Positions 11,991 through 24,268 of a DNA stretch of 64,000 nt are shown here, piece after piece; the stretch's first letter is position 1; every line of letters begins with the position of its first letter. The stretch lies in the NCBI GenBank assembly GCA_965153455.1, contig OZ234498.1:1922001-1986000 (forward strand), written 5' to 3'. This DNA comes from Sphagnum compactum. Taxonomy: Eukaryota; Bryophyta; Sphagnopsida; Sphagnales. The position numbers were made by a program, and so were the translations under genes. The notes under the pieces are model-generated. The model was not told the origin of the DNA. It made no database searches and saw only the letters and a list, made by a program, of their open reading frames with translations.

Positions 11991-12393
11991 GGTCATATGA
12001 TTAGAATTTAGAACATTTTTTCAGCGTTGGGTGACATGATATTACACCCTTATTTATCCCATCAACTTTAGCACAATTTCTGTAAAGACAATTTCACACC
12101 CACCTTTGAACATGTTTTTGCATGAAAAATGATGACAATTTTGACCCTACTCATTGATGCACATGCATGGGGTCTTTATGGGTCAGATATCTACCTTGTC
12201 TAGGCAAGTTATGCATGCCCTTATGTAAAAAGAAAATAAGTTGGGTCAATTATGTATAGATTGGGTCATTGTTAATCTTAAGATTTGAATGGTGGGTTTA
12301 ACCCTAAAATGCTTGACACCATTTTAGGGTTAATTCACATTACAATTGATCAGACTGAAAATTTCTAGTGAGTGTCCTCACTTACATCAGAAT

Positions 12394-12745
12394 ATTATTA
12401 ACAAGGGGTGTGTCACACTGTTGGCCTTGCCATTTACATTAAAATGTGTCTTAAGGCAAAAGAAGAAAAATCTTATGGAAACTCAAATATTTCATCATGC
12501 AAAAAATATAATCTTCAAAACAAATCCTCTAAAAGAAACCAAAATCCTTCAACATATTATAACTCTGTAACTAATCTCAAGTTTCGACACAAGCCAAAAA
12601 TTTCATCTTTCAAAAATCCTCGTATAATAAAAAATAGACCTATTATTATTATTACCTAGTAGGGGCCAAAATCCATTAAGCTACTATACTCTATAATGAA
12701 TCTAAACACAACAATATCTTTGCCTTGGTAGGCAAGGCCAACAAC
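12394..12745 (-). repeat. Dispersed repeat with TTGCCTACCAAGGCAA head, longest copy
   Basis: On the minus strand this reads TTGCCTACCAAGGCAAAGAT, ATTATAGAGTATAGTAGCTT, AATAATAATAATAGGTC, GATGAAATATTTGAGTTTCC and AATGTAAATGGCAAGGCC in order. The same order occurs on + at 53862-54055, with an internal segment of about 130 bases missing, and the head alone occurs at 30029-30165. Confidence 0.8.
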
Positions 12746-13009
12746 AAATCATTAAAAATGGGCTCATTTGAAGAGGACAAGTTAGCTGACATTTGGACAT
12801 GATAGGCTTTCATCATGTCACATTTGTATCCAAGAGTTTCAAGAACAAATTTTTTCTCTCTCCAAAACTATGGAAAGCTACTACTCTTAGGAGTAACTAC
12901 TAATTGTGGTGAACATATACACAAGTATACACGAGTACAATAAGCATTGCTTCCAGCCCATAAATCCAACATTAGTGTGCAGCACCAGGCAACTCAGATG
13001 ACTTCACTT

Positions 13010-13515
13010 TCAATATAAGAGATTGGACTGAGCTTGACAAAAGGTGAAGAATTTCCAAATGAAAAGCATCAAACCCACCATCTGAATATAAGAGTTATGT
13101 AGCATGACAAAAGGCCAAAGAATTCCAAGCAAAAAGCACCCAAACCCACCATCTGAATACAAGAGATCTATTGAGCTAATACCAAACAGCAAAGAATTCC
13201 AAACAAAATGGCACCAAACCCACCATCTGAATATGAGAGATCTATCAAGCATGACAAAAAGTGAAGAATTTCCAAATAAAAAGCACCAAACCCACCATCA
13301 AGATACAAGAGATCTATCAAGCATGACAAAAGGTGAAGAATTTCCAAATTAAAAGCACCAAACCCACCATCAAAATACGAGAAAACTATCAAGCATGACA
13401 AAAGGTGAAGAATTTCCAAATAAAAAGCACCAAACCCACTATCTGAACATAAGAGATCAATTGGGCATGACAAAGGGTGAAACATTTCTGAGTAAAAAGC
13501 ACCAACCCCCCCATC
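13010..13515. repeat. 72-bp minisatellite, about 7 copies
   Basis: The anchor GCATGACAAA recurs at 13249, 13321, 13393 and 13465, exactly 72 bases apart. More diverged units extend upstream to about 13010. Each unit contains GAAGAATTTCCAAA and AAAGCACCAAACCCACCATC. Because 72 is divisible by three, it leaves long open frames on both strands, which are not genes. Confidence 0.92.
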
Positions 13516-14359
13516 TGATATGTTGACAGCAAGCTGAGAACAAAGTGACTAGAAGACCTGAATCAAGGAAGAGCACAGCATAAGAAGATCCATGATGAGA
13601 TCAAATGGAGGACGAAACCGAAAGAAGCTGGGCATAGATAAAAAGTCTGATCATGGCACACAAAATGTGAAAATTTATGTTACAAAGTCTTTCAAATAGT
13701 ATATTGTCAAAGGGTCCCTGACTAAATGTTTGTCATCTTTGCAGACAAACTCAAAATGCAATTTTGCAAACTCTCTTTGTTTTGTGTAGTAGGGTGGACC
13801 CGCCGCCCCTGGCATTTCCACTCTATTTGGTGAAAAACTAGTAGTTCCTGCAGAGGCGTCAGTAAGTCACGGAGTTCCTCCTCAGTCCAGGCTTCCCTGC
13901 TAATTTTGATTTGATCATCACTTTGTCTTGAAAAATTCTGCACAACTTTCGGAAGATCATCTCTTGCACTGCACACAGCAACACTCTATCTAACCCTAGG
14001 AGGTTGCAACCCAAAATTTCTAATCCCAACTTTTCTTCTGTGTCATAATCAAGTCCACCAATTGAGAAGATGGGTTGTGTATCTATCATCTTAACTAAAC
14101 AACAAAAACACTCAAATCAAACTCCCAGTGTATCATGAAGCACACAAATTCACAGCTTCTTCTTCTTCTTCTTCTGCCCACTGCAATCATCCCTGGCTCC
14201 TTGAAGTTCAACCCTATACCCACTTTGCATTACTGAAATCAGTCAGTCTCTGCTTCATGCTCCCTTTAACCACACTAATCGAAGAATCAATAGCAGGAAG
14301 CAAGAATACTTGGGGGAGCAGGTGGTGCCATTCAACATCAAAAACCACACCCAAATTTT
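13516..14359. other. Non-genic stretch downstream of the OXS3-like gene
   Basis: I recognise no gene here. Parts could belong to the 3' untranslated region of the minus-strand OXS3-like gene, whose stop is at 14705, but the cleavage site cannot be placed. Confidence 0.4.
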
Positions 14360-14516
14360 TTTCCTAATGATGATGACAACAGATGATGTGCCACCGATAT
14401 CCAATTTCCTGGTGGTGATGGATGTGCCACCAAGATCCAATTTCCCAATGATGATGGACGTACCACCATTCTCCAATTTCCTGATGATGATGATGACAGA
14501 TGTGCCACCGATTTAC
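14360..14516. repeat. 36-bp GAT-rich tandem repeat
   Basis: GATGTGCCACC-type anchors occur at 14385, 14421, 14457 and 14499 (steps of 36, 36 and 42). Each is followed by TCCAATTTCC and a GATGATG run. The unit is a multiple of three, so it stays open on several frames. It lies just 3' of the OXS3-like stop codon and may be in its 3' untranslated region. Confidence 0.85.
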
Positions 14517-14704
14517 CATGATCAATGAGGGTTTCCAGAAGTTTGCAGCTAAGAACTTGAACTGATTGTGAGTGAGTGAGCAAGGGTTCTTCTTTGCATG
14601 GTCCTAAGAAGTCCTGTCTGTGAGTGAGTGTTCTTGTACTTTGTCTTCACACAGACATGGAAAAAATGTTGGGTCTGTTGGGGATGAGTGAGCAGCAAAA
14701 TCCA

Positions 14705-16451
14705 TCATGGCCCATGATAAGCAAAGCTGTTCCGGAAAGGTGTAGATGAAGAAGAAGGTGGAGGAGGAGGATTAGGAGGAGGAAGCACCACCAGGGGCAA
14801 ATCTGTGAGAGAAAATGACCTAGATGGTGTGGTTCTGGTCATCTGACCCCCAATTCTAGAGGAACCTTGAGCTGCTGCTGGAAGATCAGCATGGACATAA
14901 TCCTTCTCTTCTCCATCTTCTTCATCTTCTTGCTCTTCTGCTTCTCTGAGACTTCCAAGCTTTAAGGCAATTGTAAGAGTATTTGTGCTTCTGTTGCTGG
15001 CAGTTTTCTTTGAGAAGCTGGCGACAGATGTGCGAGAAAGGGGGGGATAGGACCTGTGACGATCTAGAGAAGTTTGAGAAGCATTCACTAGAGGACCCAT
15101 CATCCTTCTTCGCTTTGCATATGGATTATTGGGTTTTGCTAGATCTGAAACTGATGAAACATCCGCCAGTGATGAAAATGATCGTGACTTGCCACCAAAG
15201 AACTTTGAGAGCCCAGGTCTCCTGCACCACAATTCCACAAATCCCACAGTTCTAAACCACAACTTGATAGCTGGTATTCCAGAATTCTTGACACAAACAC
15301 TAGAACTTGATGATGGGTATTTGAGAAATTCTTGACAGAAACAGCAGACCTTGATGGGTATTCAAGAATTCTTCACAGAAACACTAGAACTTCATGATAG
15401 GTATTTGAGAATTCTTGCCAAAAACACTAGAACTTGATGGGTATTCGAGAGATTCTTGACAGAAACACTAGTAGAATTTGATGGGTATTGGAGAAATCTC
15501 AACAGAAACACTAGAACTTGATGGTATTCAAGAAATTCTTGACAGAAACAATAGAACTTGATGGTTGGTATTCCAGAATTCTCAACAGAAACAATAGAAC
15601 TTGATGATGGGTATTTGAGAATTCTAAACAGAAACACTAGGACTTGATGATGGGCATTCAAGAATTCTCAAAAAAGAACACTAGAAGTTGATGGGTATTT
15701 GAGAATTCTTGACAGAAACAAGTCTAGAACTTGATGAGGACAAATATCCAACAACACAACACACTAAACACACTGGATTCACAATCAACAACTGGTTAGG
15801 TGCAACATACTTGATAGGTAGTGAGCTTTCCAGAGCGCTCATCTGATGCAGTGGTCCCCGATAAGCCGACTGCGCCTCCTGCATACTGTCTCCAGAAGCT
15901 GCAGCAATCTCCTGATCATCAGAGGAGCAAGAACTCTGCTCCCTCCCATCACAGATTGAGGAAGACGATGATGATGGTGAGGCAACAAAGGATGCGGCCA
16001 CCACCATCTCGTTCTTCTTCACAAGAACGGCACATTGCTGCTGATCACGACCACCACTCCGCTTGAGATCCGTGGTCGCCGCCACAAGAGTTGGTCTCAT
16101 GCAGGTGCTCCTCATCTCGGTAGCCTTGGTCACATGAGCTGCAGCTTCCTTAGTCTTCGTCATCAAGCTTAGTCCCCATCTCTGCTGCAGCTGATCCTCT
16201 GCAGCTGCTGCTCTTGTTTCTTGATGATCTGGTACAAGCGAAAGTGCAGCGGAGCTCACAGTGGCAGCTGTCATACTCTGCTTGCTCATGCTGGAGAAGG
16301 ACGAGAGATTGCACGCGGGCAGCAGCTCATGGGCTTGTTGTTGCTGCTGCTGCTGCTGTTGCGAGGCTCCTCCTCCTCCTGTGATCTTGTTGCGGCCAAC
16401 ACTAGGGGCACCGGCGGCTCTAAGCTCCCACCTTTGGTAAGCCACGGACAT
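14705..16451 (-). CDS. OXIDATIVE STRESS 3 (OXS3)-like protein, 385 aa, two exons
   Basis: Exon 1 is 16451-15811 and exon 2 is 15221-14705 on the minus strand. Splicing ATC AA/GTATGT to GTGCAG/G restores the OXS3 core without a break: YRGPLHQMSALESSLPIK (197-214) joined to RPGLSKFFGGKSRSFSSLAD (215-234), then VSSVSDLAKPNNPYAKRRR (235-253). A Ser-rich tract precedes the core, an acidic Glu/Asp run follows it, and a late RSFSLTDL motif is also typical of the family. OXS3 proteins are small nuclear proteins linked to heavy-metal and oxidative stress tolerance and to chromatin or stress granules. KRRR could serve nuclear import. The protein is longer than Arabidopsis OXS3 because of low-complexity segments: a nine-Gln run near residue 31 and a poly-Pro/poly-Ser tail. 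The start is the first ATG of the frame after the upstream stop. The intron is a minisatellite. Confidence 0.9.
15255..15745. repeat. ~40-bp minisatellite filling the OXS3-like intron
   Basis: About 12 degenerate units of the form TTCTTGACAGAAACACTAGA plus ACTTGATGATGGGTATTTGA occupy most of the 589-base intron (15222-15810). Units vary from about 37 to 46 bases through loss or gain of GATG triplets. Both splice sites lie outside the array. Confidence 0.92.
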
Positions 16452-17310
16452 ACTGATCACTAGTAGGTTTCTTCTGCAGAGGAGGAGGCTAAGGCACTGG
16501 CTGGGTACTGCTGCTGCCTGCTACGTTACCTGCTGCTGCTGCTGCAATTGATGAATCTGGCGGCTCTTGAGCTTCTGCTTTCTCTGCCGAGGGTGGATAT
16601 ACTGGCACAACTTCTGGTCAAAGTCGAAGCTGGGGGTAGCAAAGATACTCGTCATCGACCACCACATCTTTGCAGCTTCATATCCATACGGGATCCTAGT
16701 CCTGCTGCTACTACTACTGCTGTCAAAGAATCTGCTCCTCCTCCTCTCTACAAAGAATCTCCTCGTTCCACATGATCTTGTGATTGGCATATGCACGTCC
16801 AACCCAAGCAAGCCCAAGCACAGCACTAGGTACTATACCTCTACCTTCTCTCTCTCTCTCTGCGGCGTCTCCTCACGACACAACCATTGCTAAGAAAGTG
16901 GTCTTCCCGTGCGAACCCTAGGGGAACACGGGCCCAAGCAGCTGAGGAGCAACAAGGAAGTGGAAACTCAAGCACCTTCTCAAGTGCAGTAGGCTCTAAC
17001 ATCAGTACAGACTTTGGTCTCCTTCTTCTTCTTCTTCTTCTGCTTCACATGAGTCCTACACACAAGACTTCTTCTTCTTCCTCTTCTTCTTCAAAATCTG
17101 CTGGCTGCTGCAAACGAGCTTGATACACAACGAAACCAACAAAGAAGAATCCGCAATCCCAATCAGGATTTCTTTTTAAAGATATTAAAAAGAAGATGAG
17201 GATGCGGATGCGGATCAGGCGTCACCAACTACTGCGCACCACGCTCGCTCCATTCCCCCACCATCGCCACGGCCATGCCGGAGCTCCAGCTTCTGCACAC
17301 AACCCTCTTC
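16452..17310 (-). promoter_or_regulatory. Leader and upstream region of the OXS3-like gene
   Basis: The stretch is rich in CTGCTG/CTTCTT trinucleotide runs and has a short CT run at 16846-16860. Open frames here are low complexity and change frame often. A leader with or without an intron is plausible. No core promoter element could be fixed. Confidence 0.4.
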
Positions 17311-17312
17311 TC

Positions 17313-17530
17313 CCCCACCCACCTACCCACCCTCCCAACTACCTACCTATCTACCTACCTACTTACCTACTTACATACTTACCCACCCATGCCGCTTACC
17401 TAACATTCTAATTACTTACCTATCACCTACCTACTTACCCATTCACTCTCTTACCTACCCACCCACCTATCGACTTACTTACATACCTACCCACTCACCT
17501 ATCTACCTACCCACTCACCGACCTACAGAC
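17313..17530. repeat. (ACCT/CTAC)n microsatellite
   Basis: Imperfect CTAC, CCTA and TTAC tetranucleotides run almost continuously for about 220 bases upstream of the OXS3-like gene. Confidence 0.9.
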
Positions 17531-20172
17531 CTGGCTATTCTACTCGCCTGTCTTTCCTTCGGGTCAACCGGCTGTGTGTAACACTGAAAGTCTTGACCGG
17601 GTCCGCATGGGGTGGAGCAGGCGGCCGGTGTTTCGCCGGGTCTCTCCGTGGATCTTAATCTCCTACCCGCCCCCCCAATCCCCTACCAATCCGCGTGCCC
17701 GAAGCTGTGCCCGAACCGGGCCGCACCGGACCGGACCGGTCCCGTGATTTGGTGTTCTAGATAAGTATCAAGTTGGTATGGCTTTATTTATATACAGTCG
17801 TATATCTATTTTTATTTAATATTATTTATTATTATTATTTTCGCTTATTATGTAAATAGTGCTAGAGAATATAATACCGTCCGTATATATATATATAAAT
17901 TATTATTTAAATTACTATTTTCACTTATTATATGTGCACATTGGTATTGAGTATAATACCGTCCTCCGTATATGGTAATTTTACTAGGGAGTATTCTCTT
18001 CCCGTTTTACTTTTTTTTTTTCACTTTTTAAACTTTTTTTTATCTGTTTGTTTGCGTAGTAAGTTTTGACCGTCATCGAGTGTCGGGTGGCACCGTACCT
18101 TATCCGCTTTGCTGGCGCTATTGGGAACACTGGATGGGAAACGATTTGGGAACAACATGGGAACGTGAATATTGCTTTAGAACAATCTAGCTACCAACGA
18201 GATTCTTTTTTTTCTTTTCTGGCATTTTGTTGTTTTTTTTTGGGGGTTTTTTTCCTTTCTTTTTTCTTTGGCGGGGGGGGGGGAGGTTCCTAACTAAACC
18301 TTCCTTGCTCGATATGGTGGGCTAGGTACCCCATTATTATTATTTTTTATATGGGGAAAAAATGGAAGAGAAATCCATTTACAATGAGAACCAAGAGCCC
18401 ATTCTTTTCTTTTACAAGATAGAATTCCAATTATTTAATGTGTACATTTTGGTGGTGTGTTTTTTAAACTTTAAAACATAAGCTATGATCCCTAAGTTCA
18501 ATTTTTTTTTTTAATGTACAAATATGAATAATAATAAAAAAATAGTAGGACCCCAAAATAACTAACACATGAATTTTTATTTTTATTTTTGTTTTTATTG
18601 TTTTGGGGGCGGGGGGGGGGTGGGGAGAGGGAGTTGTCTCCTTCCCCCCCTCCCCCCCCCCCACCCCTATTAATATGTCTTGCATGTGGCAATCTCAATT
18701 GGGAGACACCCAAATAATAACAAATGGTTTGGTAGAAACCAAAATAATATATTTTTTCTCTTTGCAAAGAAAGCACCTACTTAAGCCTTCCACCCCAACT
18801 CCCCACCCCAATGTGAAGAGCTTGTATTATCGTAAGCTCTTGTAGTCCTACGGAACCTTCTAGTGGGGGCTTCTTTACACTCCAGCTAAAAAAAAATTTA
18901 AAAAAAAAAAAAAACCATGAAATGTTCTTCTAAGGCCGTTATAAATTATGAGTTTTAACTTTTTGTCTTTCCCTTGTGATACTTGTTCGTTAGCGGTCTC
19001 TCTCTCTCGTCTATAGCTAAATATAAAATATATATATGCGAGTGAATTTCCGTACACAAGAGTGGGCAAATGGGTCAGTTGTCAATGGATCCATCCCCCC
19101 TTTCCTTTTGTTGGGTACCTTATAAGAATGTGTGATAACAAACCGCTCGTCCGATTTGGCCATTTCCCATCACATAAACGGGCCAAAATCCAAGAATGTT
19201 TTGACTTCCGAAAATTCTACAAAGATATAAATTACACCCCCCCCCCCCCCTCCCCCCCCAAAATCAAGGATAAAGAAAATTATTCACACCTCCTCTTCCA
19301 GAATCCAAGAATGTTTCAACTTTGCGGATTTGGCAAAGAGCCGAAGAAGGACAACCAAAAAAAAAAAAAACACCCACCAAGGATAACAGAAATTTTCATG
19401 ACTTCTCTCGGCTCATTCCTTTAAGCATGTGCGGAAAAAGAAGAAGAAGGCCATATTGGTGTAAGTAGGCGTACACCATAACACCAAAAACATGCGTGCT
19501 TTCATCATCCATGTTTTTTTTTTCCTTTTAAAAAGTTGTCTCAAAGAAGAGTCTAATATTTTGAAAAACATTTGAGAGAAAATTTTGCTTAGAAAACGTT
19601 GGATTTTTTTATTCAAAAACTTTCAAGCAAAATTATCATTGAAGATGCTACATTCTATTAAAAAAAAGTGTAAATTAATGGATTTTCTAGGAAACTGAGG
19701 ATGGTCGTATTTTTAGGGTTTGGAAAAAAAATCCTCCAATGACTTGAATTTTAAAGAAATTGGACACATTTTCTTAGGAAACATTTTATTATCGGAATGA
19801 CCCAAAGAGTCTCAAATTACGGCATTGCTTCCACAACCATTCAAAGAGAAGTTGCTCGGTTCCATTGCATAATGCCAACAAGAAGGTCAAGTTACAAGGA
19901 AATGTATTTTTTGCTTTGTCCGGAAATCCCTCCCCACCCTCCTCCCCCCCCCAAATTCAAATGTCCACCACCACCATTCATGACATGGTGCCGCCTTGTG
20001 TCAAAAGCTAACTTGCACTAGTTTGTGCTCGGTTGCATGAGATGCATACCTTAAGGGGTTTGGTGCACCCCCTGGTAGGGTAAAGAATTAAGAGACAGAA
20101 TATGAGACTCGGGAAGCCGCTCCATTGCAATTACGTACGTAACCAACATAATCAAGCAAGTCCTCTATTGCA
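17531..20172. other. Intergenic DNA with homopolymer tracts
   Basis: No gene is supported. A GC-rich island with CCGGACCGGACCGGTCC (about 17560-17755) is followed by A+T-rich DNA containing a weak two-copy ~84-base repeat (17820-17975, shared motif TATAATACCGTCC). Long C or G runs occur at 18272-18283, 18644-18662 and 19238-19258. Confidence 0.6.
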
Positions 20173-20450
20173 ATTACGTATGTAACCAAAGTAATCAAGC
20201 AAGTTATAGCGGAATTGATGATATACTTCAAACCATTAGTTATAGTAAAATGTTGTTAGGGTTTAGGGTTTTGATGGGTTTAGGGTTTTGGGTCAATGGA
20301 GGTGCTTGCTTATTACGTATGTAACCAAAGTAATCAAGCAAGTTATATCGGAATTGATGATATACTTCAAACCATTAGTTATAGTAAAATGTTGTTAGGG
20401 TTTAGGGTTTTGATGGGTTTAGGGTTTTGGGTCAATGGAGGTGCTTGCTT
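20173..20450. repeat. 139-bp tandem duplication carrying telomere-like motifs
   Basis: Copies 20173-20311 and 20312-20450 differ at about one base (ATAGCGG against ATATCGG). Each ends in GTTAGGGTTTAGGGTTTTGA plus a second GGGTTTAGGG. The near identity implies a recent duplication or active homogenisation. Confidence 0.93.
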
Positions 20451-20779
20451 TTTCTTCTTTTCTTTTTTTTGTCTTTCTTTCTTTCTTGTCTTTTTGGGGG
20501 GCTTGCTTTGAGAGTTCAAGCCCCGGCTAAAAGACAACAACAAATATTATATGTTAAAATAGGGAAGCTCCCCATACTCACCATACTCTACATGTGATCA
20601 CCCACATGGGATGGATGGATATTATAAAATCAAACCCCCCCTCCCCCCCCCCCAACTTAGTAATTCTATCTACAACCCAATCCCCCCCCTTGGTTTTCCC
20701 AAACACAACATGCCAAAAACCCTCGTACATGATGAGTTAGTCTTCATTTGCTAACAAATTAAATCACCACCACCATATA

Positions 20780-21425
20780 GTGCAAAGTTGTTAATCGAGC
20801 TTAAAATTTCAAACTCATTAATTTAGGTTGTGAGTGGCCACTCCATTATTATAAGTTACTCTTTAAAAAAAACCATAGGTGGTTTTACACCAAATTCATC
20901 AATTAGGGTGTGTGTGTGTGTGGGTGGGTGCCAACTCCATTACTTAAGTCAAGCACCAAAAAACACTAAGCTTTTTAACACAAAATAATGAAATTGAGCT
21001 AAATTCAAACATCAATCAAGGTTTGGAGTGGCAAATTGACTACTTAAGTCACGCCACAAAAAGCACTAAGTTTTGTTTTTACACAAATTGAGCTTATTTC
21101 AAACATCAATTAGGGTTTGGAGCGGCAACTCCATTACTTAAGTCACCCCCCAAAAACACTAAGCTTTTTTACACAAAATGAAATCGAGCTTATTTCAAAC
21201 ATCAATTAGGGTTTGGAGTGGCAACTCCATTACTTAAGTCACCCCCCAAAAAACACTAAGCTTTTTTACACAAAATGAAATCGAGCTTGCTTGTTTCAAA
21301 CACAATTAGGGTTTGGAGCAGCAACTCCCATTACTTAAGTCATGCCCCGAAAAACACTAAGTTTTGTTTTTACACAAATTGAGCTTATTTCAAACATCAA
21401 TTAGGGTTTGGAGTGCCAACTTCAT
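20780..21425. repeat. ~105-bp tandem array, about 6 copies
   Basis: Units contain ATCAATTAGGGTTTGGAGTG, AACTCCATTACTTAAGTCA, AAAAACACTAAGCTTTT and ACACAAAATGAAATCGAGCTT. The first units are diverged, one of them with a (GT)n expansion at 20908-20922, while the middle units are almost identical. Confidence 0.9.
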
Positions 21426-21719
21426 TCCGGAAGGTACCACCGAAGAACCCTAATTTTCTTACACAAAAGGAAATTTGACCGCTGTTTGGAATGTTTTGTG
21501 AACGTGAATGTTCGCGATTCATGTGCTTCCGACAATTTGTGTGTTGATTGTGTGGAGTTGGATCTGTTTGGCCAAAATGATTCAAATCAACAACCGGTTT
21601 TATTTTGGCTAAATAAATTTGGGCCAATTGGCTATTTTACCCATTAGCTTTTCTTTTAAATTAATGTGTTTTTATGTTTTCTACTCGCAAATTTTCACAA
21701 AAGATTGCCAGTATTTTTT

Positions 21720-21855
21720 CTATTGGGTTTTAGCAATGTAGCCAAAAATGTGAAGGATGCTTTAAACATTTTTACTTTCATATCTTAGTATAGCCAAATT
21801 TGGCAAAACTGTCTTATGGATGACTACCACTTCAGCTACATCACAAAAAAAATAG
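21720..21855 (-). repeat. Dispersed TAGCCAAA..TTTGGCTA repeat, copy D
   Basis: In reverse orientation it reads TTTTGTGATGTAGCTGAAGT, then CCAAATTTGGCTA, GATATGAAAG and ATTTTTGGCTACATT, matching the order in copies A-C. Confidence 0.7.
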
Positions 21856-24268
21856 AGTACTTTCTAAAACTATGCAAAATCTTGACTTCAAAGGCATTTT
21901 CTAAAAGTAAGGACTCGACCTCATTTAAAAACAAGCATGTGAATTGATAGCCAATTGGTTAAAAGTAGCTATGGAAAAAATTGTCACACATGTTTTTCTC
22001 TCTAATTTTTATAGCCATTAATTTTTATGGCCACTAAAAATGACAATTGATTAATCGATTAATTTGCTTCAAATGAGTTCGAATTGGACCCCTTCTAAGG
22101 GAGCCTAAAAGGTTGAAATTATTGATTCAAAATTAATAATTAAAAAACCATTTAAATCGTTAAATTTGAACCAATCGACATTATTGATCAAAATCATAAT
22201 TAAAAAATCCTTTTAAAAATGTCCTCAATGAACTCGACATTTTGACCGTATTTAATGCATAACATGAAGATTTTCACTATTTGCTACAATCTTTGATATA
22301 TTAGGTTAAGGGATGTATATTAATGTGGGTTGGAGATGCTCTAGTAGTTGTTATCAAACCATTTGTCCGAAACTTATATGGATTGAATGGTACAAGAAGA
22401 TCATATTTTGTCAATTTTACAAATTTTCACTTAAGAAATTTTTTAGTTGCAATGTAAAATAAAACTTTAGATCATAATAAAATCATTTGTATGTTCCGAT
22501 ATGGATTATTTAATTCTTTTGGTTTTAAATTTCTTACTAAATAACAATAATGTAGGTGATGAGTTTTGTATTGGAATTTTCATCATTCTTTTTTTTTTTT
22601 TTAATTTCAAAAAATGGGATTTGTAGTGAAACTTTGAGTGAAATTTTTGCATCATGTGCTAAAAAAGAGCAAAGCTTCCCAAATGAAAAAAGAAAAAAAG
22701 GTTTGTGGTCTTAAAGATGTCTTTATGAATCAAATATAGGTGTGAAACAAATATGCACCTTTAGCCTTACTCATTGTGGCCTTTTGCAATACAAACTAGT
22801 TTGATAACTTGCATAGCTTGTTAATGTCCCTCAATGGTAAACCTCTCTTTTCTTTATCATATGCCAATTTTGATGTAATTTTGATTTCCAAATTAGGAAC
22901 AAGTCTCCAACATTTGTGGCACCACATAGGCTAGTTGTGCTTAGGAATCCATAAAACTTTGTGATCAACCTAGCAAAGAACCCATGGGTAAGTGGGTGCG
23001 TACCCAGGTTGGGAATCTATCCCTCGTTCTAAGAATTGTCCAAACACTTGTTTAGGAAGATAAGCCTTAACCCTTAATTGACATTTCACCAAAACAATCC
23101 CAATTCATAGGAGAGACCAACAATCACAAACCCGCCCAAAAGTCATGTAAAATGTCAAAAATCTAAAAATTTCAGTTCATAGAGTTGTACATACGTAGAG
23201 GATTTCAAGCTTAATGTTCTAGTAAAATCAAAATGGAATTTAGTTGAGAAATGGAAAATCCCTACCATTGAAAGTGCAATTTCACTAATTTTATGGGCAT
23301 ATTTCAAATATTCACATTTGAAAAAAAAATTGACCAAGCTACCATGTTTCATTAATGGTAAAAATTATAGGATAGATAGAAGGCATGCATATGGGATTTG
23401 TAGGAAAAAAACTCACGTCATTTGAATTTGGGACGAGGAAGACATGAAATGGTCAAAAATGCACATCTAATGGGCATCTACATTGAAAGGTCAAATTTGT
23501 GACAATTTGTGGGCAGCTCGAATAAGCTCAACCCCCTTCCACGGTCAACTTTTTATAGCATGAGCACATTGCAAAATTTTAAAAGTTGGATTTGTTAAAT
23601 GCTGTGCAAGCTTTAAAAAAAAGAAGAAAAAAGCTCCAATCTACGTGGGGAAACATGAATGAAACATCGCAAGGGTAGGAAAGAAGATATGACATGTCCT
23701 TACATAAGGGTGTCAATTTTTGACCTAAGAAAGTATAGGTAAGAGATGGGCCAATGGACCATTCTTTTTGAGGTCCACTTTGAAGTTTAGGTGTTAACAA
23801 TGACGTAGCCTTTTTCTTATGTTGTCTATATTGTCATGCCCACATTTGTACAAACAAACTTGACTTTGGGTGTGTGTGGGAGGAAATGTTGTGCATTATA
23901 TGTGGGTGGGGGCCAACATGCTTCTTCGACTATGTCATTGATCTCACTTTGTTACACGCACCCACAAGCTACCTAGTCTTGAAGAATATGCTATCCCCAA
24001 TCATGCACCACAAGTGCAATTGCCCAAAACTCAAACCCAAAAATCTAATCCCTTAAAGTCCGGAGGAGGAATGGGTCATACTTTCATTAAAACATGTCCT
24101 TTGGCTTCCCTCTTTTTTCTTTGTGCCTTTTGTTATCTTGTTCTGACATGTTTCTTATTGCAATTGGCATAAAAGTGTCGATGACACACACACAAACCAC
24201 TCCACCTAGAAACATCCATGCATGTGTTTTGGAAGACATGAGTTATCCGTAAAGTAAGACTGTCTTCA
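21856..24268. other. Intergenic DNA, no gene recognised
   Basis: A+T-rich sequence with only short, unrelated open frames and no recognisable protein family, RNA gene or array. Confidence 0.6.

Noticed and set aside
13010-13515. Repeat-protein gene in the 72-bp array
   Set aside because: Open frames on both strands follow from the period being a multiple of three; the peptides lack any known repeat fold signature.
16221-17123. Plus-strand and minus-strand frames upstream of the OXS3 start
   Set aside because: Rich in poly-Leu, poly-Ser and poly-Gln from CTG/CTT runs. No continuation of OXS3 homology is seen before residue 1.
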